Source: Desulfobacteraceae bacterium (lineage in GTDB: Bacteria > Desulfobacterota > Desulfobacteria > Desulfobacterales > Desulfococcaceae). Taken from it: 38,559 nucleotides of DNA. The position numbers and the translations under genes are program-made. Numbering within the stretch: the stretch's first letter is position 1; each line of letters opens with the position of its first letter. Where the stretch lies: positions 1 to 38,559 of the forward strand of contig JAABSQ010000609.1 in NCBI GenBank assembly GCA_011390315.1, written 5' to 3'. The notes under the pieces were generated by a model. The model made no database searches. It was not told where the DNA came from and was given only the letters and a program-made list of their open reading frames with translations. This document shows, in pieces, positions 25,148-34,097 of the stretch.

Positions 25148-27736
25148 TTAATGTGTTTTCGCCTGCCGCGGCTTTTCCTCTTCGTGGATCCGTTCGGCCA
25201 GTTCCATAATGCCGCCCGTATCCAGAATCAGTCCGACCTCTCCGTTGTTCAGAATGGTGCATCCCGACACCCCGGCGGTGTTGCCGATGTATTCGGGAAC
25301 CGACTTGATCACCGCCTGATGATGCCCGATAATTTCATCCACGAAAAGACAGAAATGTCTTGAATCCGATGCCGCGTTGATGAGAATGCCCTGGTCCAGG
25401 GCCTCGGTATCGGGTACCAGATTGTAAAGACGATGCAGCCGGATGACCGGCATAAAGCTGTCCCGCACCCGGACCCATTCCTGCCCGCCCGGAGTGGTGG
25501 TGATCTGTTCGGGGGTGGGCCGAAAGGATTCCCGAATGGTATGGATGGGCAGGGTATAAGAGACCGGACCGACCCGGATCAGCATTCCGTCCATCACGGC
25601 CATGGTCATGGGAATTCGAAGTGCGACTTCGGTCCCTTCTCCGGGGGTGGAGGCGATGTCGACCCGCCCCCGCAGTCTTTCGATATTCTTCTTGACCACC
25701 GCCATACCGATTCCGCGACCCGGGATATCGGCGATATCCTCCCGGGTGGAGAACCCGGATTCGAAAATGAATCGATACACCTCCTGGTCGGAACGGGCCC
25801 CGATGTCGTCCCCTTCGGCCAGTCCCCGGGCCACCGCCTGGGCCCGGATTTTTTCCGGATTCAGACCCGCACCGTCGTCGGAAAACCGGATCAGAATTTC
25901 CCCGCTCTCCTGCCGGGCCTCGATGCGGATCATTCCGGAAGCCTCCTTGCCTTTGGATCGGCGCACCTCCCGAGGCTCGATGCCGTGGTCGATGCTGTTT
26001 CGAATCAGGTGCATCAGGGGATCGACGATCTGTTCGAGGACGGTTTTATCCACCTCGGTATTCTCTCCCGCCACCGTCAAATTCACCGGTTTCCCGGTTT
26101 TGGAGGAGAGGTCCCGGACCAGTCGATTCAGTCGGCGAAAGGCGCCGGAGAGGGGAATCATTCGAACCGACATGGCCACATCCTGAAGTTCGGATATGAT
26201 CCTTCGCAGGCTATGGGCGGCGCGTTCGAAGTTGGTCAGGGTGAGGCCCTCCAGATCGGTGTTCCGGGTCACCATGGATTCGGCGGTGACCAGTTCCCCC
26301 ACCAGGTTGATCAGGAGATCCAGTCTGCCGAGGTCTACTCGAATGTCCTGCCGCATCACCCCGAGAGAGGATGGCAGACCGGCGGAACCGGGAAGGGTGG
26401 AGATTCTTTCCACCCCGGATTCGGCCGGTTTTTCCGGCACCATGCCGGCATCGGGTCCGGCGGCCGTGGCGGGAAAAAAAACGGCGGCCTGCGGAAAAGA
26501 GGCGGCGCCGCGGACCGACAACTCCCACAATCCTTCCTGAAGCAGATCGACCCCTTTCAGAAGCAGGTCCCGTTCGGTGTCCCCTATCTCCGCCGGTCCG
26601 TTCAAAAAACCGTTGAGAAAACGGGCCATTTCCCGGCTGAACCGTTCAAAAGATGTCAGCCCCAGAAGCCCGGCATGCCCCTGAAGACTGTGAATCAGGG
26701 GGAATGCCTCGCCGATTCGCTCTCGGTTTTTTTCCGGATCTTTGCCCATCCCGCTGAGGTGACGTTCGACCTTTTCCAGAAGATCATCCGAATCCAGAAC
26801 GAACTGGGCGATGGTATCGGAAGCGGGGGATTCGGGTTCCGGCGCTTCCGGGGGACCTGAATCCGGGCGGTCTTGATCGGCCTCCTCGTATGCTGCGGAG
26901 GGCTGGTGATCCGATTCGATCAGAGAGACCTCCCCTGAATCGCCGCTGATGAGAAGGGCATCGACATCCGGCAGGACTTCGATATCCAGGGCGAATATGC
27001 GATCCTCGGGAAGACCGGCGGCTTCATCGAGAAAATCGGGCCCCAAAATGGTGGAATAGAGGACGATGCACCAGAGGGGGCCGTCCGGAAGCGGTTCCGA
27101 CGGATCGATATCGGGCGGCGGCATGACCGCGTCTACGATCGTGCCGAGGCCCTGAAGGTCTTTGAAGATCCTGGCGGGGCTTTTGCCGCCGGTCTGCTCC
27201 GCCTGAATCAGATCATACCTCAATACATACAGGTATTCATGGGAAATCGGGATTTTTTTCAGGGTTTCCGGGGACATATCGAACCGGACATTCGAAAACC
27301 CCGTTCCGCCCGTGAAGCCGGAATCCGTCCGGTCGAAGGCGGGTGCCTCCGCGCCGGAGGCGGTCCATTCACAAAGCCGACGGTGAACCGGGTCGATATC
27401 GATCTCATCGCTGCGGAGGATATCCTCCATCATCGCCTTCAGCAGATCCACCCCGTCGAGGAGCACATCCACCATTCCCGGCCGCAGGGTTCCGGGGTCG
27501 TCCCGCACCTGATCCAGAAGGGTTTCCATCTCGTGGGCCAGGGTCTGCATTCGGGGAAGGGGAAGAAAACCGGCGCTCCCCTTGATGGAATGGATGTCTC
27601 GAAAGACCTGATGAATCAACTCCGCATCGGGGCCTTCTTTTCCCTGGGCGATCAGGAGAAGGTCCTGTTCAACCCTCTCGAGATGCTCACCGCCTTCCAG
27701 GGCGAATTCGGTCAAAATCGATTCATCGAAGTCCAT
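25148..27736 (-). CDS. cheA: Chemotaxis histidine kinase CheA with two HPt-like domains
   Basis: The 862-residue product begins with a canonical HPt domain (His about 49 in IHSIKGSAGF). A P2-like region (residues about 155-255) and an acidic linker follow. A second HPt-like domain has His about 349 in LIHSLQGHAGLLG, where the usual Lys is Gln. Then come the dimerisation helices (DLGRLDLLINLVGELV), the ATPase with HLIRNSIDHGIEPRE, FSDDGAGLN and GRGIGMAVVKKN, and a CheW-like end. The ATG at 27736 follows the STAS gene by 14 bases. Confidence 0.95.
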   Translation of the reverse strand: MDFDESILTEFALEGGEHLERVEQDLLLIAQGKEGPDAELIHQVFRDIHSIKGSAGFLPLPRMQTLAHEMETLLDQVRDDPGTLRPGMVDVLLDGVDLLKAMMEDILRSDEIDIDPVHRRLCEWTASGAEAPAFDRTDSGFTGGTGFSNVRFDMSPETLKKIPISHEYLYVLRYDLIQAEQTGGKSPARIFKDLQGLGTIVDAVMPPPDIDPSEPLPDGPLWCIVLYSTILGPDFLDEAAGLPEDRIFALDIEVLPDVDALLISGDSGEVSLIESDHQPSAAYEEADQDRPDSGPPEAPEPESPASDTIAQFVLDSDDLLEKVERHLSGMGKDPEKNRERIGEAFPLIHSLQGHAGLLGLTSFERFSREMARFLNGFLNGPAEIGDTERDLLLKGVDLLQEGLWELSVRGAASFPQAAVFFPATAAGPDAGMVPEKPAESGVERISTLPGSAGLPSSLGVMRQDIRVDLGRLDLLINLVGELVTAESMVTRNTDLEGLTLTNFERAAHSLRRIISELQDVAMSVRMIPLSGAFRRLNRLVRDLSSKTGKPVNLTVAGENTEVDKTVLEQIVDPLMHLIRNSIDHGIEPREVRRSKGKEASGMIRIEARQESGEILIRFSDDGAGLNPEKIRAQAVARGLAEGDDIGARSDQEVYRFIFESGFSTREDIADIPGRGIGMAVVKKNIERLRGRVDIASTPGEGTEVALRIPMTMAVMDGMLIRVGPVSYTLPIHTIRESFRPTPEQITTTPGGQEWVRVRDSFMPVIRLHRLYNLVPDTEALDQGILINAASDSRHFCLFVDEIIGHHQAVIKSVPEYIGNTAGVSGCTILNNGEVGLILDTGGIMELAERIHEEEKPRQAKTH

Positions 27737-27750
27737 GCACGTTCACCCTG

Positions 27751-28056
27751 TCAGGCGATTCGATAGGTTCGGTCGAGCCGCGTCAGACGAAACAGAATTT
27801 CAATATCCCGATCGGTGTGGATCATTTCGATTCGGCGGTCGGGGAATCGCCTGCCGATGAGATCGGAAAACACGACAAACACCCGAAGCGCTGCGGCATC
27901 GATGTCCCGAACCTTGGACAGATCAAACCGAATCCGCTTATGCCCGTTGTTCAAAAGGTCGAGGAGCAAGCGTCGAAAATCCTCCGACTCCCGGGAGACG
28001 ATATCTCCGGTCGGCTGAATCACCATCCAGTTCGATTGATCAATTATTTTGAACAT
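27751..28056 (-). CDS. STAS-domain protein lacking the usual phospho-acceptor serine
   Basis: The 101-residue product has the STAS fold pattern of anti-sigma antagonists: WMVIQPTGDIVSRESEDFRR at the N-terminus and IRFDLSKVRDIDAAALRVFV in the middle. In SpoIIAA-type proteins that region reads DSSG; here it is DAAA, so Ser phosphorylation is unlikely. It lies between cheW and cheA and probably contributes to the signalling array or a localisation switch (inference). Confidence 0.82.
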   Translation of the reverse strand: MFKIIDQSNWMVIQPTGDIVSRESEDFRRLLLDLLNNGHKRIRFDLSKVRDIDAAALRVFVVFSDLIGRRFPDRRIEMIHTDRDIEILFRLTRLDRTYRIA

Positions 28057-28092
28057 TTCCTTCTTCAGAACGACACTCGGTCGGCGGCCTCG

Positions 28093-28605
28093 TTAAGCGG
28101 TTTTTTCCAACAAAAGGATTTCTTCGGATTTCAAGACCTTGTCGATTTCGAGCAGGATCTTGACGCCGCCCTCGGCCTTGGCGATTCCCATGATGTAATC
28201 GGTGTCCAGTTTGGTCCCGAACCGGGGCGGCGGTTCAATCTCGTCCTTTCGAATGTTGAGAACTTCCGATACCGTATCCACCACCAGACCGATCATGATG
28301 TCGCCGGTTTCTCCTTCGATTTCCACCACGATGATGCAGGTCCGATCGGTATAATCGATGGCTTCCAAGCCGAATCGAAGCCTCAAATCGAGCACCGGAA
28401 TCACTTTGCCCCTGAGATTGATCACTCCCTTGACGTACTTCGGAGTCTGCGGAACCGAGGTGATGGGCATCATTCCGATGATCTCCTTGATCTTCAGAAT
28501 GCCGATGCCGTATTCTTCGTCCGACAGGGTAAAGGTCAGATATTTTCCTTCCTTATCTTGCACGTCTTTCGAGGTCTGGTCAAATGACTTTACCGACTTT
28601 TCCAC
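28093..28605 (-). CDS. cheW: Chemotaxis coupling protein CheW
   Basis: It links receptors to CheA. The 170-residue product has EGKYLTFTLSDEEYGIGILKIKEI, VPQTPKYVKGVINLRGKVIPVLDLRLRFG and MIGLVVDTVSEVLNI, all typical of CheW. It starts with GTG at 28605, preceded by AGGAGGAG at 7 bases. It is the first gene of the eleven-gene minus-strand chemotaxis operon. Confidence 0.97.
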   Translation of the reverse strand: MEKSVKSFDQTSKDVQDKEGKYLTFTLSDEEYGIGILKIKEIIGMMPITSVPQTPKYVKGVINLRGKVIPVLDLRLRFGLEAIDYTDRTCIIVVEIEGETGDIMIGLVVDTVSEVLNIRKDEIEPPPRFGTKLDTDYIMGIAKAEGGVKILLEIDKVLKSEEILLLEKTA

Positions 28606-28755
28606 AGTTTGTCTCCTCCTTTCGGGATTTGAATGCGAGCCCCGAATCCCAGATGAATATCATGAAGCCGTGACACCCGACTTTGTACAGCCATCTTTCC
28701 CCCTTTTCAAGAGAATTTGTAACCATTTTGCCGGAATATAGAGATTCACCAAAGG

Positions 28756-28783
28756 GTATCGGCAAATTAATACTTTGAGTTGA
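28756..28783 (-). promoter_or_regulatory. Candidate sigma28 (FliA) promoter upstream of cheW
   Basis: On the minus strand GCCGATAC (28763-28756) matches the sigma28 -10 consensus GCCGATAA at 7 of 8 positions. TCAA lies 16 bases upstream (28783-28780), 3 of 4 matches to TAAA. The predicted start is about 140 bases before the cheW GTG. Flagellar sigma control of chemotaxis genes is common, which supports the reading. Confidence 0.5.
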
Positions 28784-28808
28784 TAGAAAATGGATTGTCT
28801 TATATAGT
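28780..28808 (+). promoter_or_regulatory. sigma70-type promoter for the divergent cheY-cheY-cheX genes
   Basis: TTGATA at 28780-28785 is followed after 17 bases by TATAGT at 28803-28808; a further TATAAT overlaps at 28808-28813. The predicted leader before the ATG at 28985 is about 170 bases. The remaining intergenic stretch (28606-28984) holds no plausible gene. Confidence 0.6.
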
Positions 28809-28832
28809 ATAATAATTTATTTTGATTATCAA
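28804..28832 (-). promoter_or_regulatory. Candidate sigma70-type promoter toward cheW
   Basis: On the minus strand TTGATA (28832-28827) is followed after 17 bases by TACTAT (28809-28804). Its -10 overlaps the -10 of the plus-strand promoter, so the two would compete. The palindrome TTGATTATCAA (28822-28832) covers its -35. Confidence 0.4.
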
Positions 28833-28984
28833 TCATACCCTTCAGGAAGTCTTTCCAGGGGGGCAGGGGGGATGGGAGCCGGAATTCTTAAAACGCATCC
28901 TCGCTACCGGGAAAGATCGGGCGGGTTCGGCGCCGGATGACGGGAATTCGGATATTCATCGGTTTTTCAATCGAGGGAAGCGCA

Positions 28985-29371
28985 ATGTATGATGATTTCT
29001 GTATATTGTTGGTCGATGATTTTTCAACCATGCGCAGGGTGATTCGACGGATGTTGAGGGATCGGGGAATCGAGAATGTAATCGAGGCGGAAAACGGAAA
29101 GCAGGCTTGGAAACTGTTGAACGATCGGAAGATCGATCTTGTGATCTGTGACTGGAATATGCCGAACATGAAAGGGGTGGATCTTCTGGAGCTGGTTCGT
29201 TCCCATTCCCAGCTGTCGGCGCTTCCCTTTGTGATGGTGACCGCCGAGGGCAAAAAAGACTTCATCGAACATGCCCTTCAAAAGGGGGCTACGGGATATG
29301 TGACCAAGCCCTTCAGCTCCGAAGAACTGTTCTCCGTCCTGGGCAATATCTTTCCGGGCGAGGCGAAATAG
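28985..29371 (+). CDS. cheY: CheY-type response regulator
   Basis: The 128-residue receiver begins at ATG 28985 (GAGGGAAG upstream), later than the ORF-track start. It has ILLVDDFSTMRRVIRRML, phospho-acceptor Asp in LVICDWNMPNMKG, FVMVTAEGKKD and YVTKPFSSEEL. It is clearly a paralogue of the next gene and of the receiver at 24734-25120. It is first in a divergent three-gene unit. Confidence 0.94.
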   Translation: MYDDFCILLVDDFSTMRRVIRRMLRDRGIENVIEAENGKQAWKLLNDRKIDLVICDWNMPNMKGVDLLELVRSHSQLSALPFVMVTAEGKKDFIEHALQKGATGYVTKPFSSEELFSVLGNIFPGEAK

Positions 29372-29457
29372 AGAATCCGGTTTTGCCGACGCCGATCCTT
29401 TTCCGTAACCGACACCCGGATTTGAATGCATATGATAAATGTTTTGAGGAGCAGGTA

Positions 29458-29841
29458 ATGGCGCAGGAGGACTTCTGTATTCTGATTGTGGACGATTTTC
29501 CGATCATGCGGGGCATCATTCGCCGAATGCTGACCAAGCGGTTCGGTGTATCCAACATTCTCGAGGCCGAGGACGGGGTGATCGCCTGGGATATTCTGAG
29601 CCGCGAAAAGGTGGACCTGGTGATTTGCGATTGGAATATGCCCAATATGACCGGCATCGCCCTGCTGAAAAAAATCCGGGCCGACAAGCGTTTGCAGGAT
29701 CTGCCTTTTGTCATGGTCACGGCCGAGGGAAAGAAGGAGAACGTCATCGAGGCGACCAAGGAAGGGGTCACCGGATATATCACCAAACCCTTCACGGCCA
29801 AGGATCTGGGGAAAAAATTGAGGCTTATTCTTCCGGAATAA
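29458..29841 (+). CDS. cheY: CheY-type response regulator
   Basis: The 127-residue receiver begins at ATG 29458 with GAGGAGCAGG before it. It has ILIVDDFPIMRGIIRRML, phospho-acceptor Asp in LVICDWNMPNMTG, FVMVTAEGKKEN and YITKPFTAKDL. It shares the DWNMPNM and VTAEGKK stretches with the preceding receiver, pointing to tandem duplication. The gap to the next gene is about 130 bases. Confidence 0.94.
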   Translation: MAQEDFCILIVDDFPIMRGIIRRMLTKRFGVSNILEAEDGVIAWDILSREKVDLVICDWNMPNMTGIALLKKIRADKRLQDLPFVMVTAEGKKENVIEATKEGVTGYITKPFTAKDLGKKLRLILPE

Positions 29842-29971
29842 AATTTGGAAGTATTCGTAAAAAGCTTGACACCACGGGTTTAAAAAATGATGAATGGACC
29901 TTTCGTGAACCCCCGGGCTTGTAAAGTCCGACGGCGGTTTTTTCAATATTCCTCTTCATCGGGAGAAAGAC

Positions 29972-30478
29972 ATGGCTAAAAAAGAAAAAATGGACTTTAA
30001 TCTGATTCAACCCTTCATCAATGCCACACTGACCGTTCTGAAGACCATGGCCTTTACCGAGGCCCATTCCAAACCCCCGTATCTCAAAGATCAAAACACC
30101 GCAAACGGGGATGTGTCGGGGGTGATCGGGCTCACCGGCGACAGCTCGGGATCATTGTCGGTCAGTTTTCCGGAAAAGACGATTCTGGTCATCGTGTCCA
30201 ATATGTTCGGAGAGCGGATGAGCCAGGTCGACGACGAAATCAAGGACGCCGTCGGAGAGATCACCAATATGATTTCCGGCCAGGCCCGCCAGGAACTGGA
30301 AGGCATGGGGATGTCTCTCGAATCGGCCATACCCACCGTGATCTCCGGAAAGGATCATACCATCAAGCACATCACCACCTACCCGATTCTGGCCATCACC
30401 TTTTCCCTGGATGAGGGGGAGTTTCTCAGCGGCCAGGGCGAGGAGTTCACTATCGAGGTCTGCATCGAGGAAGAGTGA
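29972..30478 (+). CDS. cheX: CheX-type chemotaxis phosphatase-like protein
   Basis: The 168-residue product has the CheX layout: FNLIQPFINATLTVLKTMAF, VSGVIGLTGDSSGSLSVSF and DAVGEITNMISGQARQEL, with the Glu and Asn of the catalytic ExxN helix. GGGAGAAAG precedes the ATG. It presumably dephosphorylates one or more of the nearby CheY proteins. Confidence 0.92.
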   Translation: MAKKEKMDFNLIQPFINATLTVLKTMAFTEAHSKPPYLKDQNTANGDVSGVIGLTGDSSGSLSVSFPEKTILVIVSNMFGERMSQVDDEIKDAVGEITNMISGQARQELEGMGMSLESAIPTVISGKDHTIKHITTYPILAITFSLDEGEFLSGQGEEFTIEVCIEEE

Positions 30479-30500
30479 ATCCGGCGGTTTTCATCATGTC

Positions 30501-30529
30501 TTGACACCCCTACCCAAATGGAATACCAT
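30501..30529 (+). promoter_or_regulatory. sigma70-type promoter of lysS and the envelope gene string
   Basis: TTGACA at 30501-30506 is followed after 17 bases by TACCAT at 30524-30529. The predicted transcript start is near 30536, about 50 bases before the lysS ATG. It may drive lysS through fabZ. Confidence 0.65.
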
Positions 30530-30586
30530 CCCCTGCTTAACTTTTTTGCACATAACCCCTGACGGCAGGACAGGCACCGGAGCCCC

Positions 30587-32062
30587 ATGGAAAAGACAGG
30601 CGATCTGATCGAGAGACGAAAACAGAAGATTTCAGAACTCAAGGAAAAAGGGATAAACCTTTTCCCCAATACCATCACCGTCACCCATACGGTGTCGGAA
30701 ATACAGCAAAAAGTGGAACAATCCCCCGAATCCCTGACGGCGGACGAGCCGGTCTTTACGGTCGCCGGCCGAATGATGGCCGTCAACCGGTTCGGCAAAT
30801 CCACCTTTATTCGATTTCGGGACAGAACCGGTCAGCTTCAGGCTTATATCCGTAAAGACAAGGTGGGCGATGACGCCTATGCCCTGTTCAAGCAGCTGGA
30901 CGTCGGCGATTTTATCGGGCTCACGGGGGGGATGTTTCAGACCAAAACCGGGGAATGGACCCTGTTAGCCCGGGAGATTCGACTCATTTGCAAGGCCGTT
31001 CGCCCCCTGCCTGAAAAATTTCACGGCCTCCGTGACCCGGAAAAGCGATACCGTCAGCGGTATGTCGACCTGATTATGAATCCCGAGGTTCGGGATCTCT
31101 TTCTCAAGCGAAGCCGGATCATTCAATCGGTTCGCCGGTTCCTTCTGGACCGGGATTTCCTGGAGGTGGAAACCCCCATGATGCAGCCCATTCCCGGCGG
31201 GGCCGAGGCCGAACCCTTTGTGACCCATCACAAGGCCCTCAATATGGATCTCTTCCTGCGGATCGCACCCGAGCTTTACCTGAAGCGGCTGGTGGTGGGC
31301 GGATTTGAACGGGTTTTCGAGATCAATCGAAATTTTCGAAACGAAGGGATCTCCACCCAGCACAATCCGGAATTCACCATGCTCGAATTCTATCAGGCCT
31401 ACGCCACCCATGAGGACCTGATGAACCTGACGGAAGAGATGATCCGCCATTCGGCGCTCGCGGTGCTGGGGACGGAAACCATCGAATATCAGGGACATAC
31501 CATCGTCCTGTCCGGCCGGTGGCGGCGAATGACCTTGTCCGGCGCGCTGGAAGAATTGGGGGGTCTCGATCCGGCGCTGCTCTCGAATAAGGAGGGGCTT
31601 CTTGAATTCGCCGCCGCACAAGGGGTTCGGGTCACCAAGACCGGTCGGTTGGGCAAGGTCATCACCAAGCTCTTCGATGCCCTGGTGGAACCGAAATTGA
31701 TTCAGCCCACCTTCATCACCGGGTATCCGGTGGAGGTCTCTCCGCTTTCCCGCAGAAGCGATACCGAACCGGACCTGACCGACCGGTTCGAGCTGTTCGT
31801 GGCCGGGCGGGAAATCGCCAACGGGTTTTCCGAGCTCAATGACCCCGAAGACCAGCGATCGCGCTTCCTTCAGCAGGTGGAAGACCGAACCGCCGGGGAC
31901 AAAGAGGCCCACTATATGGATGAAGACTACATCGAAGCCCTGGAATACGGCATGCCCCCGACCGCCGGCGAAGGCATCGGCATCGATCGGCTGGTGATGC
32001 TGCTGACCGACGCCGCCTCCATTCGCGAGGTGATTCTGTTTCCCCACATGAAAGCGAAATAA
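30587..32062 (+). CDS. lysS: Lysyl-tRNA synthetase, class II (LysS)
   Basis: It charges tRNA-Lys. The 491-residue product has an N-terminal OB-fold anticodon domain (VAGRMMAVNRFGKSTFIRFRD), motif 1 region around residue 175, motif 2 FRNEGISTQHNPEFTMLEF and motif 3 GIGIDRLVMLLTDAASIREV. Length and motifs are normal for the bacterial enzyme. GGAG is 4 bases before the ATG. It is followed by lolC/E, a neighbourhood seen in several Desulfobacterota. Confidence 0.97.
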   Translation: MEKTGDLIERRKQKISELKEKGINLFPNTITVTHTVSEIQQKVEQSPESLTADEPVFTVAGRMMAVNRFGKSTFIRFRDRTGQLQAYIRKDKVGDDAYALFKQLDVGDFIGLTGGMFQTKTGEWTLLAREIRLICKAVRPLPEKFHGLRDPEKRYRQRYVDLIMNPEVRDLFLKRSRIIQSVRRFLLDRDFLEVETPMMQPIPGGAEAEPFVTHHKALNMDLFLRIAPELYLKRLVVGGFERVFEINRNFRNEGISTQHNPEFTMLEFYQAYATHEDLMNLTEEMIRHSALAVLGTETIEYQGHTIVLSGRWRRMTLSGALEELGGLDPALLSNKEGLLEFAAAQGVRVTKTGRLGKVITKLFDALVEPKLIQPTFITGYPVEVSPLSRRSDTEPDLTDRFELFVAGREIANGFSELNDPEDQRSRFLQQVEDRTAGDKEAHYMDEDYIEALEYGMPPTAGEGIGIDRLVMLLTDAASIREVILFPHMKAK

Positions 32063-32139
32063 CAACCATTGTTGATGACGGCCGGTAAAGCGATTTTTTT
32101 TCCAGAATGAAGATTCCGGCTCCGATTCACCGGGCATCC

Positions 32140-33375
32140 ATGTCTTTCGAACTGTTCATAGGCCGCCGCTATCTGCGAACCAAACAGAAACAGGCTTTTA
32201 TCTCTTTGATCACCCTGCTTTCCATCGCCGGGGTGATGGTGGGGGTGATGGCCCTGATCGTGGTCATCGCGGTGATGGCCGGGTTTGAATCGGATCTGAA
32301 ATCCCGAATTCTGGGGGTGGAATCCCATGTGGTGGCGACCCGGCCCGAAGCGCCTTTCACCGACTACGAAGACGTGCTGACCGCAGTAAAAGACTTCGAG
32401 GGCGTTGTGTCGGCAGACCCTTATGTCTATTCCCAGGTGATGCTGCGTTCTTCGGCAGGGGTTTCAGGCGCGGTCCTGCGGGGGATCGATCCGGCCTCGG
32501 CCGACCGCGTCATTCGGAATATAGATGGCGCCGCTCTCCATCAGCTTTCCGCGCCCGAAGGTTCGAACGGGAAGGAGGCATCCGGGCCCGGAATCATTCT
32601 GGGTCGTGAACTGGCCAACGGCCTGGGGGTGTTGGAGGGGGACCGGGTCTATCTGATCACCTCCCGGGGGATGATTTCTCCCATCGGCCATATGCCGGCC
32701 ATGAAGCGTTTTCAGGTGGCGGGATATTTCGAATCCGGAATGTACGAATACGACGGCAGCCTCGCCTTTGTCCGGCTTCAGGATGCTCAGCAGGCGCTTC
32801 GAATGGGGGATGCGGTCACCGGAATAGAAATCCGGGTGGAGGATGTCTACGCGGCGCGCCGAATCGCCGATCGCATTTCCGAAGCGGTAGGATCTTCCTA
32901 TGAGGTGCGGGACTGGATGGAGATGAACCGGAATTTCTTTTCCGCCCTCAAGCTGGAAAAGACGGTCATGTTCATTATTCTCACCCTGATCGTCCTGGTG
33001 GCCGCCTTTAATATCGCCGGCTCCCTCATCATGATGGTAATGGAAAAGACCCGGGATATCGCCATCCTCAAAACCATGGGCGCCGCCGATCGCAGCATTC
33101 GACGCATTTTCATGTTCAAAGGGGCGGCGGTGGGCGGCATCGGTACGCTTCTGGGGGCGGGGCTCGGGTGTCTGCTCTGTTTTCTTTTAAAGCGATACCG
33201 GTTTATTCAACTCCCGTCGGATGTTTATTACATTACCACCCTGCCGGTTCAGCTCGAACTGTGGGATGTGATGCTTATCGCCGCGGCCGCCTTGGGGATT
33301 TCCTTTCTGGCCACCCTCTATCCGGCCTATCAGGCATCCCGGTTGAATCCGGTGGAGGCGTTGCGGTATGGATAA
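32140..33375 (+). CDS. lolC: Lipoprotein-releasing ABC transporter permease LolC/LolE
   Basis: The roughly 411-residue inner-membrane protein has an N-terminal segment (SLITLLSIAGVMVGVMALIVVIAVMAGFE), a large periplasmic domain and three C-terminal membrane segments, ending in the family tail [18 protein letters not shown]. It pulls outer-membrane lipoproteins from the inner membrane for LolA. ATG 32140 gives MSFELFIGRRYL, matching homologue starts better than 32107; neither has a clear SD. Only one permease is present, so it may act as a homodimer. It overlaps lolD by 8 bases. Confidence 0.93.
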   Translation: MSFELFIGRRYLRTKQKQAFISLITLLSIAGVMVGVMALIVVIAVMAGFESDLKSRILGVESHVVATRPEAPFTDYEDVLTAVKDFEGVVSADPYVYSQVMLRSSAGVSGAVLRGIDPASADRVIRNIDGAALHQLSAPEGSNGKEASGPGIILGRELANGLGVLEGDRVYLITSRGMISPIGHMPAMKRFQVAGYFESGMYEYDGSLAFVRLQDAQQALRMGDAVTGIEIRVEDVYAARRIADRISEAVGSSYEVRDWMEMNRNFFSALKLEKTVMFIILTLIVLVAAFNIAGSLIMMVMEKTRDIAILKTMGAADRSIRRIFMFKGAAVGGIGTLLGAGLGCLLCFLLKRYRFIQLPSDVYYITTLPVQLELWDVMLIAAAALGISFLATLYPAYQASRLNPVEALRYG

Positions 33376-34090
33376 AACCGTGGAGACCGCCCCGGAGGCC
33401 GCATCACAGCCGGACGGTCTGGTTAGGGCCGCCGGCCTGTTTAAAAGTTTCGGGAGCGGAAATGACCGGATCGAGATTCTGAAAAACCTCGATTTCCATC
33501 TGAATGCCGGGGAAACAGTGGCTATTCTCGGTCCTTCGGGCATCGGAAAATCGACCCTTCTGCACATCCTGGGGACCCTGGATCGACCCGACCACGGAAC
33601 CCTGCTGTTTCGAGGCCGGGAGGTGTTGACATACAATTCGGAAAAGCTGGCCCGATTTCGGAATGAGTTCATCGGTTTCGTGTTTCAGTTTCACCATCTC
33701 CTGCCCGAATTCAGCGCGCTCGAGAATGTGATGATGCCGCTGCTGATCAACGGCCTTCAAAAAGAGAAGGCGACGGCGGGGGCGGCGGCGCTCCTTGACC
33801 GGGTGGGGTTGAACCGGCGGCTCCATCACCGGGTCAATGAACTCTCGGGCGGAGAACAGCAGCGGGTCGCCCTGGCCCGGGCCCTGGTGCTGAAACCGCC
33901 GCTGCTTTTGGCTGATGAGCCCACGGGAAATCTGGATAAGCGCAACAGCGAGCAGGTGCATGAACTGCTCTGTCAATTGAATCGTGAATTCGGCATGACA
34001 TTGGTGGTGGTCACGCACAGCGCGGAACTGGCGGCTTACATGTCCCGCCGCGTGACCCTGGTGGACGGACAACTCGTCGAAACGAATTGA
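33368..34090 (+). CDS. lolD: Lipoprotein-releasing ABC transporter ATPase LolD
   Basis: The 240-residue ATPase has Walker [11 protein letters not shown]-loop [18 protein letters not shown] (a LolD hallmark), signature [15 protein letters not shown], Walker [13 protein letters not shown] and a His switch VVVTHS. It powers lipoprotein release with the permease encoded just upstream. A 16-residue N-terminal extension precedes the usual start of the domain. Confidence 0.95.
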   Translation: MDKTVETAPEAASQPDGLVRAAGLFKSFGSGNDRIEILKNLDFHLNAGETVAILGPSGIGKSTLLHILGTLDRPDHGTLLFRGREVLTYNSEKLARFRNEFIGFVFQFHHLLPEFSALENVMMPLLINGLQKEKATAGAAALLDRVGLNRRLHHRVNELSGGEQQRVALARALVLKPPLLLADEPTGNLDKRNSEQVHELLCQLNREFGMTLVVVTHSAELAAYMSRRVTLVDGQLVETN

Positions 34091-34097
34091 GGCAGAC

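Noticed and set aside
29866-29894. TTGACA upstream of the second cheX as a promoter
   Set aside because: No acceptable -10 element is found at 16-18 bases; the best hexamers (TGATGA, GATGAA) are poor.
29841-29971. Possible riboswitch or leader RNA between cheY and cheX
   Set aside because: The spacer has short complementary pieces and a TTTTTT run but no clean helix set or match to a riboswitch core I could recognise.
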